Assembly (NCBI RefSeq): GCF_030846195.1
Contig: NZ_JAVCWH010000009.1
Location: 1-64,000 of the forward strand
Source of the DNA: Paracoccus yibinensis
Lineage (GTDB): Bacteria > Pseudomonadota > Alphaproteobacteria > Rhodobacterales > Rhodobacteraceae
DNA: 64,000 nucleotides
Direction of reading: 5' to 3'
Below, in pieces: positions 23,632 through 32,161 of this stretch. The position numbers and the translations under genes are program-made. Under the pieces are notes generated by a model, which ran no database searches, had not been told where the DNA came from, and was given only the letters and a program-made list of their open reading frames with translations. How positions within the stretch are numbered: position 1 is the first letter of the stretch; every line of letters starts with the position of its first letter.

Positions 23632-24096
23632 CTATGCAGCGGGATAATGGGTGAAGACTTCGCTGGTGCCGTCCTTGCGAACCAACAGGACATCATAGGC
23701 ATCCCGCTTGGTCTCGGGTCCCATGCCAGGGCTGCCATAAGGCATACCGGGCACTGTGATGCCGCGGGCATCGGGTCGTACCTGCAGAAGCTTGCGAATA
23801 TCGGCTGCGGGAACATGACCCTCGATGAAGTAGCCGCCGACCGAGCCGGTGTGGCAGGACGAGAGTTCGATGGGCACACCCAAGTCCAACTTGTGCTGCA
23901 TGAGAAGCGTGCCGAAGCGCTCCTCATGCGTCACCTCGAAACCGCTTTCCTGCAGGTAGCGGGTCCACTGCTTGCAGCACTCGCAGCCCGTCCCTTCGAC
24001 CACATGGATGGTGGTCGCACTGCCAGAAAGGGCAAATTGCGGCACAGCACTCGCGGCCGCCGCACACAGCAGGGTGCGTCGTGTCAATCTTGTCAT
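23632..24096 (-). CDS. DUF411 metal-binding protein
   Basis: This 154-aa secreted protein has a signal peptide, GCECCKQWTRYL (a CxxC-type site plus a further Cys) and the conserved SSCHTG...EGHVPAADIRKLL segment with Cys and His ligands. DUF411 proteins are periplasmic and accompany copper resistance genes. PGMPYGSPGMGPE is typical of the family C-terminus. It starts 3 nt after the upstream Sco gene. A second DUF411-L,D-transpeptidase pair lies at 41848-42897. Confidence 0.85.
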   Translation of the reverse strand: MTRLTRRTLLCAAAASAVPQFALSGSATTIHVVEGTGCECCKQWTRYLQESGFEVTHEERFGTLLMQHKLDLGVPIELSSCHTGSVGGYFIEGHVPAADIRKLLQVRPDARGITVPGMPYGSPGMGPETKRDAYDVLLVRKDGTSEVFTHYPAA

Positions 24097-24099
24097 CGT

Positions 24100-24729
24100 C
24101 TATCCCTCTTGCTTCAGCGCCTGCCTGATCTTTGGCACGGCAGCTTGCGGATTTTCATGCAGGTCGATGATCCTCGCCAAGCGCCCATCCGCGCGGAACA
24201 CGAGCACACCGGAAGTGTGGTCCATCGTGTAATCGCCGTCTTGCCGGAGGACGCGCCGGTATGTCGCGCCAAATGCCTCGGCAGCGCGGGCAATCTCGGC
24301 AGGCGTGCCGGTCAGGCCAGTGATGCGCGGATCAAAGTTTGACAGATAGTCTGCCAGGACCTCGGGATTGTCGCGCTCAGGATCGACCGTGACCAGATGA
24401 CCGGCCAACCGATCGGCGTCAGGCCCCAACTCTTCCAGCCAGTCGCTGATGTTCAGAAGCGTCATCGGGCAGACGTCCGGGCACCAGGTGAAGCCGAAAA
24501 AGACCAGGTTCGCCTGTCCGAGCCAGTCCTGCGGCTCAACCTGCTCGCCCTCGTGGCTGGTGAGTTGCCACGTCATCGCGCTCGGATCGGCGGCGCGTAT
24601 CCGGGCGGCGGACGCAGCCTTCTTTTCCTGCCACGGCAGATCACCGCTCTGCCACGCGCCGAGGGTCAGCATGAAGCCAAAGGCTGCAAGGAGGCCGGCA
24701 CCGCCAAGGATCAGGGTGCGACGCCGCAT
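24100..24729 (-). CDS. SCO1/SenC-family copper chaperone
   Basis: This 209-aa protein has an N-terminal membrane anchor (LILGGAGLLAAFGFMLTLG) and a thioredoxin-like domain with the copper site CPDVC in FTWCPDVCPMTL and His in MDHTSGVLVF. SCO proteins metallate the CuA site of cytochrome oxidase or keep its cysteines reduced. Its start lies inside the last 19 nt of the PCuAC gene, so translation is coupled. It is the second SCO in this operon. Confidence 0.87.
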   Translation of the reverse strand: MRRRTLILGGAGLLAAFGFMLTLGAWQSGDLPWQEKKAASAARIRAADPSAMTWQLTSHEGEQVEPQDWLGQANLVFFGFTWCPDVCPMTLLNISDWLEELGPDADRLAGHLVTVDPERDNPEVLADYLSNFDPRITGLTGTPAEIARAAEAFGATYRRVLRQDGDYTMDHTSGVLVFRADGRLARIIDLHENPQAAVPKIRQALKQEG

Positions 24730-25190
24730 GCCGCCTCTCGTGCCCGGATCGGCAAAACCTCAGTGTCGATCGAAACCTCGCCGGCCTTCTCGAACTGCAG
24801 CGTCACGGGGAAGCTTTCCCCTTCCTTCAACTCCGCTTCGAGGTTCATGAGCATGCCGTGATACCCGCCCGGTGCCAGACTGACGGTTTTTCCTGCGGGA
24901 ATGTCGATGGCGTCCGCATGCGGCATGCTGGCGACACCGTCCTTCGTTACTGTTTCATGGAGCATGGGCATGCCTGCCACGCGCGTTTCGATCCCGGTCA
25001 GGCGGTCATCCGTGCTGCCGTTGTTCTGGATGGTGACGTAGAACACGGCCGGACGCGCGGTTCCGATGGTGGCGCGGGACCAAGCCGCACGGACCGAAAG
25101 GTCGCCTTGGGACACCTCGGCGCACTCGGCAAGCGCAAGAGCGGGCAGCACTGCGGCGAGCCCCAAACCCGCGATGATCGGCTTTATCAT
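24711..25190 (-). CDS. PCu(A)C copper chaperone
   Basis: This 159-aa periplasmic protein has a signal peptide ending ALA-E, AAWSRATIG, an M-x(n)-H set (MPMLHETV, SMPHADAIDIPAG) and GGYHGMLMNL, the classical PCuAC Met/His Cu(I) ligands. PCuAC passes Cu(I) to Sco and CuA. It lies between two sco genes: 1 nt after the first, overlapping the second by 19 nt. The start at 25190 begins a good signal peptide (IKPIIAGLGLAAVLPALALA). Confidence 0.9.
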   Translation of the reverse strand: MIKPIIAGLGLAAVLPALALAECAEVSQGDLSVRAAWSRATIGTARPAVFYVTIQNNGSTDDRLTGIETRVAGMPMLHETVTKDGVASMPHADAIDIPAGKTVSLAPGGYHGMLMNLEAELKEGESFPVTLQFEKAGEVSIDTEVLPIRAREAACGVAP

Positions 25191-25191
25191 G

Positions 25192-25773
25192 TTACAGGCG
25201 TCCTTTGAGATCAGCAGTGATGTCGTCGGCGGGAGTTCCATATTCGAACTGGCGCAACCAATCGCCGCGAGGCCCGAGCAGGTAAAGGCTGGAGCTATGC
25301 GACATTGTGTAGCCCCCGGGCGCTGACGCCGCCTTTTCCGGATCGGCGAAGACCTTGAAGCTCTCCACGGCGGCACGGGTCGAGGCCTCGTCTCCGGCGA
25401 GCCCGAGGATGGCAGGATGGAAAGCAGCCAAATATTCGTCGAGGCCGCTCGCGCGGTCACGGGCCGGATCGACCGAGATGAACACGGGCTGCACCTTCTC
25501 GGCTTGTGGTCCCAGATCATCCATGACCTGGGCTACTTCCGACATGGTGGTCGGGCAGATGTCAGGGCAGTTGGTAAAGCCGAAGAAGACAAGAACATAC
25601 TTGCCCTTGAACTCCTCGGTCGTGTGGATGGCACCCGTCTCATCCGGCAGGGAAAACGCCGGCCGAAAAGCAGCTGCTTGCTCTTGTCGATCAGCACGCC
25701 AGAGCAGCACGCCAACAACGACAAGGGAGACCGCCACGGCGATCCAAAGGGCAATCCTGATTGTCTTCAGCAT
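25192..25773 (-). CDS. SCO1/SenC-family copper chaperone
   Basis: The 193-aa product is anchored by IALWIAVAVSLVVVGVLLW. The copper site is CPDIC in FTNCPDICPTTM, and the distal His is in MSHSSSLYLLG. I place the start at 25773; a longer frame to 25839 would translate straight through a MerR-type promoter at 25799-25829. It is the first gene of the operon sco-pcuAC-sco-DUF411-ldt. Confidence 0.88.
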   Translation of the reverse strand: MLKTIRIALWIAVAVSLVVVGVLLWRADRQEQAAAFRPAFSLPDETGAIHTTEEFKGKYVLVFFGFTNCPDICPTTMSEVAQVMDDLGPQAEKVQPVFISVDPARDRASGLDEYLAAFHPAILGLAGDEASTRAAVESFKVFADPEKAASAPGGYTMSHSSSLYLLGPRGDWLRQFEYGTPADDITADLKGRL

Positions 25774-25798
25774 AGTGATATTCCATCTTCGCAACCGC

Positions 25799-25829
25799 CG
25801 CGTAGCACCTCTAGCCACATGAGGTTCAA
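25799..25829 (-). promoter_or_regulatory. MerR-type promoter for the sco/pcuAC operon
   Basis: On the minus strand: -35 TTGAAC (25829-25824), a 19-bp spacer (25823-25805) containing an imperfect dyad CCTCATG..CTAGAGG, and a weak -10 TACGCG (25804-25799). The long 19-bp spacer with central dyad is the hallmark of MerR-activated promoters. It shares TTGAACCTC and GCTAGAG with the zntA promoter. Confidence 0.55.
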
Positions 25830-25891
25830 GCGGCTTCATGCGGCCTCACAGTTTTGTCAGATCATTGTTGTGTGGTGCGCCTTTCGATGGA

Positions 25892-26503
25892 TCAGGATCG
25901 CAACCCGATCCAACGCGGCACTTGTGCGCTCCATCTGCGGTATGCCGCACCGTGAGCCGCAAGCAGGACGCGCTCCTCTGTCCGGATCTGCACCGAAGCT
26001 GATGTGATGAAAAGAAGAACTGCCAGTAGCCCCGGCAGGGATGGGATTGCCAAAGCTATGCCCATCAGCAGCATGGCTTGCCCCACAAAGGTCGGGTTGC
26101 GGCTGAAGCGGAAAAGCCCGCCTGTGACCAAGGCACCGCTTTCACCCTGTCTGACGCCGACTCGCCAGGATGCTCCCATGGACATCTGCGCTGCAAAGGC
26201 CAGCATCGCACCTGTCACGGCGAGAAGCACACCTGCAACTCCCATCACGTGATGCCGGCCTTCGGTCCAGAACGGGTCCAGCTTGTGCAACATTGGAAAG
26301 ACCAGCCACAAAAGCGGTCCGAGGAGCGCCAGCACGAAGGCCAGGCGAAAGCCAAGCGCAGCAAGACGCTCGGTCCCTCGTGCCCGCCCGAACAGCCAAA
26401 TCGGTCGTCGCGCGGCACGTGCGGCCTCAATCGTGCCCCAGGCAAAAAACGTCAGATAGAGCGCCATGATGCCGAGGGCGATCCATCCCGTCTCTCCCAG
26501 CAT
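25892..26503 (-). CDS. Isoprenylcysteine methyltransferase-like membrane protein
   Basis: This 203-aa integral membrane protein has five or so segments. The C-terminal half has RFSRNPTFVGQ and TEERVLLAAHGAAYRRW, the ICMT/PEMT fold signature in which RNP(x)Y-type and EE motifs bind S-adenosylmethionine. The substrate is unknown; bacterial members often sit beside heavy-metal ATPases. The start lies 1 nt after the zntA stop, so it is cotranscribed with the ATPase. Confidence 0.8.
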   Translation of the reverse strand: MLGETGWIALGIMALYLTFFAWGTIEAARAARRPIWLFGRARGTERLAALGFRLAFVLALLGPLLWLVFPMLHKLDPFWTEGRHHVMGVAGVLLAVTGAMLAFAAQMSMGASWRVGVRQGESGALVTGGLFRFSRNPTFVGQAMLLMGIALAIPSLPGLLAVLLFITSASVQIRTEERVLLAAHGAAYRRWSAQVPRWIGLRS

Positions 26504-26504
26504 C

Positions 26505-28757
26505 TCAGGCCTCCTTTGTCGGATCGAAACCCAGCAGACGCAGGGCGTTGAGCGTGACCAGAACCGTGGCCCCGGTATCGGCCAGAATGGCGATCCAGAG
26601 GCCGGTGATGCCCAGCACCGAGGTCACGAGGAACACGGCTTTCAGCCCAAGCGCCAGCGTCACGTTCTGCCTGATGTTGCCCATGGTCGCGCGGGCCAGC
26701 CGGATCAGGGCAGGGGCGTCGGTCACCCGATCCCGCAGGATCGCGCCGTCAGCCGTTTCCAGCGCCACATCGGTGCCTGAACCCATTGCCACGCCAACCC
26801 GCGCTTCCTTCAAGGCAGGGGCGTCGTTGATGCCGTCGCCGATCATCATGACGCTGCCCTGGCGGTTCAGGTCGCGGATCGCAGTCAGCTTGTCCTCGGG
26901 CATCATCCCGGCGCGGAAGTCTAGCTCAAGGTTTTGGGCAATGGCCGCTGCCGTGCGAGGATTGTCGCCGGTCAGCATGGTGGCACTGACGCCCAAGGCG
27001 CGCAGTTGACGAACAGCCTCGGCCGCATCCTCGCGCGGCTCGTCCTGCATGGCGATCAGCCCAAGCGGCTGCCCGGCCCGGAACACGGCAACAACGGTCT
27101 TGCCTTCCTTTTCCAACATCGTCGCGCGATGCAGGGCAACTTCGCCGATCCCGCCGATATCTGCAGCATGGGACGGTGAGGACACCCAGGCTTTTGCCTC
27201 GCCAACGATGGCTTCGACGCCTCGTCCCGCGAGAACGCGTGCGTCACGCGCAGCCGGGACCGGCACCTCGACCGCCTTGGCCCGGCGCAGGATCGCCTGA
27301 GCGAGAGGATGGTTTGAGCCGGCCTCGACGCTGGCCGCAACGGCCAGGAGTTCGGCTTCGGCAACGCCGGGGGCAGGGATCAGGTCAGTCACAGCCGGTT
27401 TGCCGCGCGTCAGGGTGCCAGTCTTGTCTAAGGCGACATGGTTGGTCCTTGCTGCCGCCTCGATGACGGCGCCGCCCTTCATCAGCAGCCCGCGCTTCGC
27501 TCCCGAGGATAGCGCCGAGGCGATGGAAGCCGGGACCGAGATCACCAGCGCGCAAGGGCAGCCGATCAGCAGCAGCGCCAAGCCGCGATAGATCCAGGTG
27601 CTCCAGTCCTGACCGAAGGCCAGCGGCGGAACCAGAACAACCAGCGCCGACAGCGCAATAACGGCGGGCATGTAGATCCGCGAGAAGCGGTCGATGAACC
27701 GTTCCGTGGGGGCGCGGGCCTCTTCGGCCTCTTCCACCAGGCGGATAATGCGCGCGATGGTATTGTCACTCGGGTCTTTGGTGACTCGGATGCGCAGGGC
27801 CGCTTCGCTGTTGATGGAGCCGGCAAAGACGCTATCCCCCACGCTCCGGGTCACCGGCACGCTTTCACCGGTCACCGGACTTTCGTCGATGCCGCTTGTG
27901 CCCTCTATGATATCGCCGTCCGCAGGAATGCGATCACCGGGACGGACAAGAACGACTTGTCCGATCTCCAGACTGTCGGCCGGAACGGTTCGTGTCTGGC
28001 CGGCAGCTTCCAGCAAGGCAGTCTTCGGCACGAGGTTTGCCAAGGCCCGGATGCCTTGGCGTGCCTTGCCAGCCGCGACGCCTTCAAGAACCTCCCCTAC
28101 GGCAAACAGGAAGATGACCAAAGCCGCTTCTTCCGCAGCGCCGATGAGCAGAGCGCCTCCGGCAGCGATGGTCATCAGGCTCTCGATGGTGAAGGGCTGC
28201 CCCATGCGCAGCGCCTCGAAGGCGCGCTTTGCCACTGGAACAACCCCGATCAGGCATGCAGCGACAAAGGCCCAGTAGCCTGCCTCGGCAGAGGACAGCA
28301 ACTCGACCAACCATGCGATAGCCAGCAGGCTGCCAGTCAAAATGACAAGCCGACCCCTTCCTGTCTGATGCCAGGATTTGTCCCGCTCGATAGGGGCGGC
28401 TTGCGCGTGACCATGATCATGCTGCGCCGGAGCAACGGCTTTGACATCATCCATGTCCTCCGAGGTCTTTGCCTGAGAGACTGGCATAGCATCCGGCAAC
28501 ACGAATGCCTTCTTGCGCGGTGCCTCTTGTCCTTTGGGCGCGATCCCGAAGCCCATCTTGCGGATGGTGCCCTCGATAATCTCCGGCTCCGTCGTGCCGG
28601 GGGCCAGGTTCAGCGACAGCCGTTCTGCCATCAGCGCCACCTTGACATCGCTGACGCCTGGCAGCCGTTCCACTGCTCGCGTCACCTTTGTCGTGCAGGA
28701 CGCGCAGTCCATGCCCGTCACGGTCCACTCACGCCGCTCTGTTGTTTCAACCGCCAT
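26505..28757 (-). CDS. zntA: P1B-type Zn/Cd/Pb-exporting ATPase (ZntA/CadA)
   Basis: The 750-aa product has an HMA domain with GMDCASC near residue 17, a short His-rich segment (HDHGHAQ) and eight membrane helices. The ion site is CPCALVIS, followed by SVPAS, typical of divalent Zn/Cd/Pb pumps (Cu pumps have CPCALGLATP). TGES phosphatase loop, phosphorylated Asp in DKTGTLTRG and GDGINDAPAL are intact. I chose the ATG at 28757 over 28787. Its promoter is controlled by the divergent MerR regulator at 28838. Confidence 0.92.
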   Translation of the reverse strand: MAVETTERREWTVTGMDCASCTTKVTRAVERLPGVSDVKVALMAERLSLNLAPGTTEPEIIEGTIRKMGFGIAPKGQEAPRKKAFVLPDAMPVSQAKTSEDMDDVKAVAPAQHDHGHAQAAPIERDKSWHQTGRGRLVILTGSLLAIAWLVELLSSAEAGYWAFVAACLIGVVPVAKRAFEALRMGQPFTIESLMTIAAGGALLIGAAEEAALVIFLFAVGEVLEGVAAGKARQGIRALANLVPKTALLEAAGQTRTVPADSLEIGQVVLVRPGDRIPADGDIIEGTSGIDESPVTGESVPVTRSVGDSVFAGSINSEAALRIRVTKDPSDNTIARIIRLVEEAEEARAPTERFIDRFSRIYMPAVIALSALVVLVPPLAFGQDWSTWIYRGLALLLIGCPCALVISVPASIASALSSGAKRGLLMKGGAVIEAAARTNHVALDKTGTLTRGKPAVTDLIPAPGVAEAELLAVAASVEAGSNHPLAQAILRRAKAVEVPVPAARDARVLAGRGVEAIVGEAKAWVSSPSHAADIGGIGEVALHRATMLEKEGKTVVAVFRAGQPLGLIAMQDEPREDAAEAVRQLRALGVSATMLTGDNPRTAAAIAQNLELDFRAGMMPEDKLTAIRDLNRQGSVMMIGDGINDAPALKEARVGVAMGSGTDVALETADGAILRDRVTDAPALIRLARATMGNIRQNVTLALGLKAVFLVTSVLGITGLWIAILADTGATVLVTLNALRLLGFDPTKEA

Positions 28758-28796
28758 GTTGCTTCTCGCTTGAAGTCTTTTCTTCATCGAGTCGGC

Positions 28797-28827
28797 AAGA
28801 TAGGAGCTCTAGCAACTAGAGGTTCAA
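28797..28827 (-). promoter_or_regulatory. MerR-type promoter/operator for zntA
   Basis: On the minus strand: -35 TTGAAC (28827-28822), 19-bp spacer (28821-28803) with the near-perfect dyad CTCTAG-TTG-CTAGAG, and -10 TATCTT (28802-28797). The ATG of zntA follows 39 bp later. The divergent merR gene starts at 28838, so the site should also autoregulate it. Confidence 0.82.
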
Positions 28828-28837
28828 GAGGTTTCTC

Positions 28838-29263
28838 ATGCTGAGCATCGGAAAACTGAGCGCGGCCACCGGCGTCAAGGTGCCGACCATCCGCTACTAC
28901 GAGGAGATCGGTCTTTTGCCGGAGGCGGAGCGCAGCGCAGGCAACCAGCGGCTCTATGGCGTGAAGGAGCAGGAGCGGCTCGCCTTTATCCGCCACTCCC
29001 GTGAACTCGGCTTTCCGCTGGACGACATCCGGGAACTGCTCAGTCTTTCGGACCAGCCCGACATGTCTTGCGCTGCTGCCGATGTTATCGCCACGCGCCA
29101 GCTTGTCTCGGTCAAGGACCGCATTACGCGCCTTCAGGTCCTGCAGCAGGAACTGGAACGCATGCTGACGCAATGCGCCCAGGGCACGATCTCGGACTGC
29201 AAGGTCATCGAAGTGCTAAGCAACCACGAGAACTGCCTGCATGCACATCACGGAGAAGTCTGA
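28838..29263 (+). CDS. MerR-family regulator, ZntR/CadR-like
   Basis: The 141-aa product has the MerR winged-helix start (IGKLSAATGVKVPTIRYYEEIGLL), a dimerisation helix and a metal loop C-x7-C (CAQGTISDC). Cys78 in DMSCAAA is the residue that separates divalent-metal sensors (ZntR, CadR, PbrR) from CueR, which has Ser there. The extra C-terminal NCLHAHH may add ligands. It is divergent from zntA with the operator between, 10 nt before its ATG. Confidence 0.88.
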   Translation: MLSIGKLSAATGVKVPTIRYYEEIGLLPEAERSAGNQRLYGVKEQERLAFIRHSRELGFPLDDIRELLSLSDQPDMSCAAADVIATRQLVSVKDRITRLQVLQQELERMLTQCAQGTISDCKVIEVLSNHENCLHAHHGEV

Positions 29264-29291
29264 GAGGCGTATGCTTGATTGACTATCATTC

Positions 29292-29678
29292 TCAGGTAGC
29301 TAGAGCCTGGATTACCCGGCATTCAGATACCTTGCCTCGTTTGCATTCTCTGACCATTCGGGATAGTTCATCCTGCAGAAGACGCAGAGGGGCAATGCGG
29401 CTTTCGACTGCCTCAAGCTGCTCTTGGGCAATGCGGCTCGCATCTTCACACGATGCTTCTGGCCGCTCTTGCAAGGCCAGCAGGATGCGGATGCTTGGCA
29501 GATCAAAGCCAAGCTCACGAGCATGGCGGATGAAGCCCAAACGTTCGGCATCGACGGGGCTGTAGGTGCGTCGTCCGTTCAGCTGGCGAGCAGGCTTTGG
29601 CAAAACCCCAATACGCTCATAATAGCGGATCGTCTCAATGTTCACGCCTGCCTGCCGGGATAAATCGCCGATCTGCAT
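29292..29678 (-). CDS. MerR-family regulator, divalent metal type
   Basis: The 128-aa product starts IGDLSRQAGVNIETIRYYERIGVL and carries Cys77 (EASCEDA) and a C-x7-C loop (CKRGKVSEC), the pattern of Zn/Cd/Pb sensors. It is divergent from the HMA-CDF/lspA operon and its operator is at 29688-29718. It lies tail to tail with the other MerR gene (28 bp gap), so two separately controlled metal cassettes meet here. Confidence 0.88.
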   Translation of the reverse strand: MQIGDLSRQAGVNIETIRYYERIGVLPKPARQLNGRRTYSPVDAERLGFIRHARELGFDLPSIRILLALQERPEASCEDASRIAQEQLEAVESRIAPLRLLQDELSRMVRECKRGKVSECRVIQALAT

Positions 29679-29687
29679 CTTTTTGCC

Positions 29688-29718
29688 TTGCTCCTGTAGT
29701 CGCTACAGGTTGTAGCAG
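29688..29718 (+). promoter_or_regulatory. MerR-type promoter for the HMA-CDF/lspA operon
   Basis: -35 TTGCTC (29688-29693), a 19-bp spacer (29694-29712) with the dyad CTGTAG-TCG-CTACAG, and -10 TAGCAG (29713-29718). The layout is like the pbr and cad promoters. It faces the transporter at 29748, and the merR gene starts 9 bp to the left. Confidence 0.75.
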
Positions 29719-29747
29719 GGCAAGGCTAGAGTTTCGAGGACCAACGA

Positions 29748-30617
29748 ATGGCCGCTGCAACCGACACAATCCGCTATCACATCACGGGCATGGACTGTGC
29801 GTCCTGCGCCGCCAAGATCGAGGGCGCGGCTCGCAAGGTTGAAGGCGTTGGCGATGTGAAGGTATCGATTGCCTCGCAGATCATGACGCTCAATGTCGAT
29901 GATCCACAGGCGCGGCTTCCTGTTGTTGAGCAGGCGGTAACAAGCCTGGGTTATCAGCTTGACCGCATTGGCCAGCCCAAGGTGGCCGGGGCGGAGGCTG
30001 ATGAGGATGACGACAAGATCCCTGACCTGTCTCACGTTACCCCCGCCTACAAGCGCGCACTCTGGATCGTCGTCCTGCTTAATGTCGGCTATGGCGTGAT
30101 CGAGATCATCGGTAGCTTTCTGTCGGGTTCGCAGGCCCTACAGGCGGACGCGCTCGATTTCGTAGGCGACGGCCTGATTTCCTTCCTCGGCCTTATCGCA
30201 GTGGGCTGGGGTCTCGCGGCTCGCGCCAAGGCGGCCCTGCTGCAAGGTGTGTTCCTGGGCCTTCTCGGGCTTGGCGTGATCGGCTCGACGCTCTACCGCG
30301 TCTTTGTCGAGCATCAGCCGGAAACCTTCCTGATGGGCGGCTTTGCAGTCGTGGCCTTCATCGTCAATGTGGCTGCCGCCCTGGTGCTGCTGCCGCACCG
30401 CAAGGGCGATGCCAATATGCGCGCTGTCTGGCTGTTCTCGCGCAACGATGCGATTGGCAACCTTGCTGTGGTCGTCGCGGCCGTCCTCGTCTGGGCGCTC
30501 GGCTCACCCTGGCCGGATCTTCTGGTGGCGTTCGCCGTGGCGGGCCTGTTCCTGCAATCGGCGTGGGCGATCATCCGGGATGCGCGCTCTGACCTCAAAC
30601 AGGCGGGCCGTGCATGA
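29748..30617 (+). CDS. HMA domain fused to a CDF-like cation transporter
   Basis: This 289-aa protein has an N-terminal HMA domain (GMDCASCAAKIEGA near residue 15) joined to a cation-diffusion-facilitator-type membrane domain of about 190 residues. The membrane part has six segments, with ADALDFVGDG (CDF helix II metal site; the first position is Asp as usual) and SRNDAIGN in place of the usual HxxxD of helix V. The long cytoplasmic CDF tail is absent. It should export Zn/Cd/Pb-like ions. A CGAGG precedes the start; its stop overlaps lspA by 4 nt. Confidence 0.85.
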   Translation: MAAATDTIRYHITGMDCASCAAKIEGAARKVEGVGDVKVSIASQIMTLNVDDPQARLPVVEQAVTSLGYQLDRIGQPKVAGAEADEDDDKIPDLSHVTPAYKRALWIVVLLNVGYGVIEIIGSFLSGSQALQADALDFVGDGLISFLGLIAVGWGLAARAKAALLQGVFLGLLGLGVIGSTLYRVFVEHQPETFLMGGFAVVAFIVNVAAALVLLPHRKGDANMRAVWLFSRNDAIGNLAVVVAAVLVWALGSPWPDLLVAFAVAGLFLQSAWAIIRDARSDLKQAGRA

Positions 30618-31093
30618 AAATGGTTTGGCCTATACTCATCATTGCCTTTGGAGCCGCGCTTGATCTTGCAGCAAAGCTATGGGCGCGCGCCTCCCTCGAA
30701 CCCTATGGCGCAGCGACCGAATTTCTGCCCTTTGTCGCGCTGCGTCTGACCTTCAACCATGGGGTTTCGTTCAGCCTGCTTTCGTTCGAGGGTGAAGCTG
30801 CGCGACTCACAGTGCTGCTCGCTACGGCCGCGCTGACAGCGGCTTTCGCGCTCTGGGCTTTTAGATCGGAAGGCTTAGAGCGCATCGCCGGCTCTTTCGT
30901 CGTGGCAGGGGCGCTTGCCAATGTCATTGACCGTGCAGTGTATGGAACAGTGACCGACTATCTCGATCTGCACTTTGGGGCATGGCACCCCTTTGTGTTC
31001 AATCTTGCAGATGTATGGATCACGGCCGGGGCCATCTTGCTGTTTTTCTGCCAATTCGGCCGGAAGCAAAGCAGCGTTGCCGTGAGGAACTGA
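30614..31093 (+). CDS. lspA: Signal peptidase II (accessory LspA)
   Basis: This 159-aa protein has four membrane segments. Catalytic aspartates are in GALANVIDRAVYG and FNLADVWITAG, the conserved LspA boxes. It overlaps the HMA-CDF gene (ATGA) and is therefore part of a metal-resistance cassette, as are the lspA homologues of lead (pbr) operons. It is probably an accessory copy rather than the housekeeping enzyme. The many lipoproteins in this window are possible substrates, though that is inference. Confidence 0.88.
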   Translation: MKMVWPILIIAFGAALDLAAKLWARASLEPYGAATEFLPFVALRLTFNHGVSFSLLSFEGEAARLTVLLATAALTAAFALWAFRSEGLERIAGSFVVAGALANVIDRAVYGTVTDYLDLHFGAWHPFVFNLADVWITAGAILLFFCQFGRKQSSVAVRN

Positions 31094-31324
31094 TCTAAAA
31101 CCACGTAAATCGTGCCCTTAATGCTCTCGCCGTGCGGCCCGCTCCAACTCCCATTCGCGCGCTTATGCGGGACGTCGGCTAGCAAGATGTTCCATCATAT
31201 GCAGTCTACCAGTGCTGCGGAATAGACTCATGCTCCTCAGGGGAACGTAGACAAGCGTCTGAGCTTTGGTCCAGGCCGCGAAGATCATCAGCAGTAGCAA
31301 TGCAAGAGGGGTTAATCACAGCGC

Positions 31325-32161
31325 TTGTGGATTGCTGAGGAGCGGCTCCGCGTGCATTTGTTTGTCGGCACCCTCGGCTACTCGCGCCGAATGCATATCC
31401 GTCCGTCGCTCCGCGAGCGGCAGATGGACTGGTTCGAGGGTATGGAGGAGACCTTTCTGCGCTTTAGAGGTGTGCCGACCCAGATCCTGTTTGACAACGC
31501 CAAGGCCTTGGTTGAGCACCATGACGCGGCGACACGCGAGGTCCGGTTCAACGGCCGGCTTCACGCTTTTGCCCGCTACTGGGGCTTCAAGCCGAAGGCC
31601 TGCGCTCCCTATCGAGCCCGCACAAAGGGTAAGGATGAACGTGGCGTTGGTTATGTGAAGCACAATGCGATCGCCGGCCGGCGCTTCCCGTCCTGGGGCG
31701 CGTTTGTTGCCCATCTCGACCGGTGGAATCGAGAGGTTGCCGATCAGCGTGTGCATGGCACAACCGGCGAATTGCCGATCGTGCGGTTTGCCGATGAGGC
31801 CGGTGCGCTTCGCCCCTTGGGCGGCCGTGCTCCGTTCGGTCAGTTGCGCGACCTGATCCGCAAGGTTCGTCCCGACTGCGCAATCGACCTTGATACCAAC
31901 AGCTACTCGGTGCCCTGGCGCCTGGTTGGCGAGACCGTGCAGGTCATGGTCCTTGCGGGCCGTGTGATCGTGCGCCACGCCGGCGATGTGGTGGCCGATC
32001 ATCCGGTCTGCGAGAGCCGCCACCAGCGGATCACCGACAAGGCGCATCTGATCGGGCTGATTGGTGGCGGGCCAATCCAGGAGGAAGCGCCGAGTGTCCA
32101 GACACCTGCCTTGCTGCGCCCGCTTGCCGAATATGAAGCGGTTGTCGGAGGAGGCTGGTGA
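31325..32161 (+). pseudogene. istA: istA transposase fragment
   Basis: The frame gives 278 aa of IS21 transposase from the middle of the rve-type core: GTLGYSRRMHIRPS, GVPTQILFDNAKALV (second catalytic Asp region), RARTKGKDERGVGYVK with the catalytic Glu, and a C-terminal domain. A full IstA is 350-520 aa; the N-terminal DNA-binding part is gone. Around 31328-31340 a GTGGATTGC sequence reads like the VDW before the core shifted by two lost bases. It overlaps istB by 4 nt. Confidence 0.8.
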
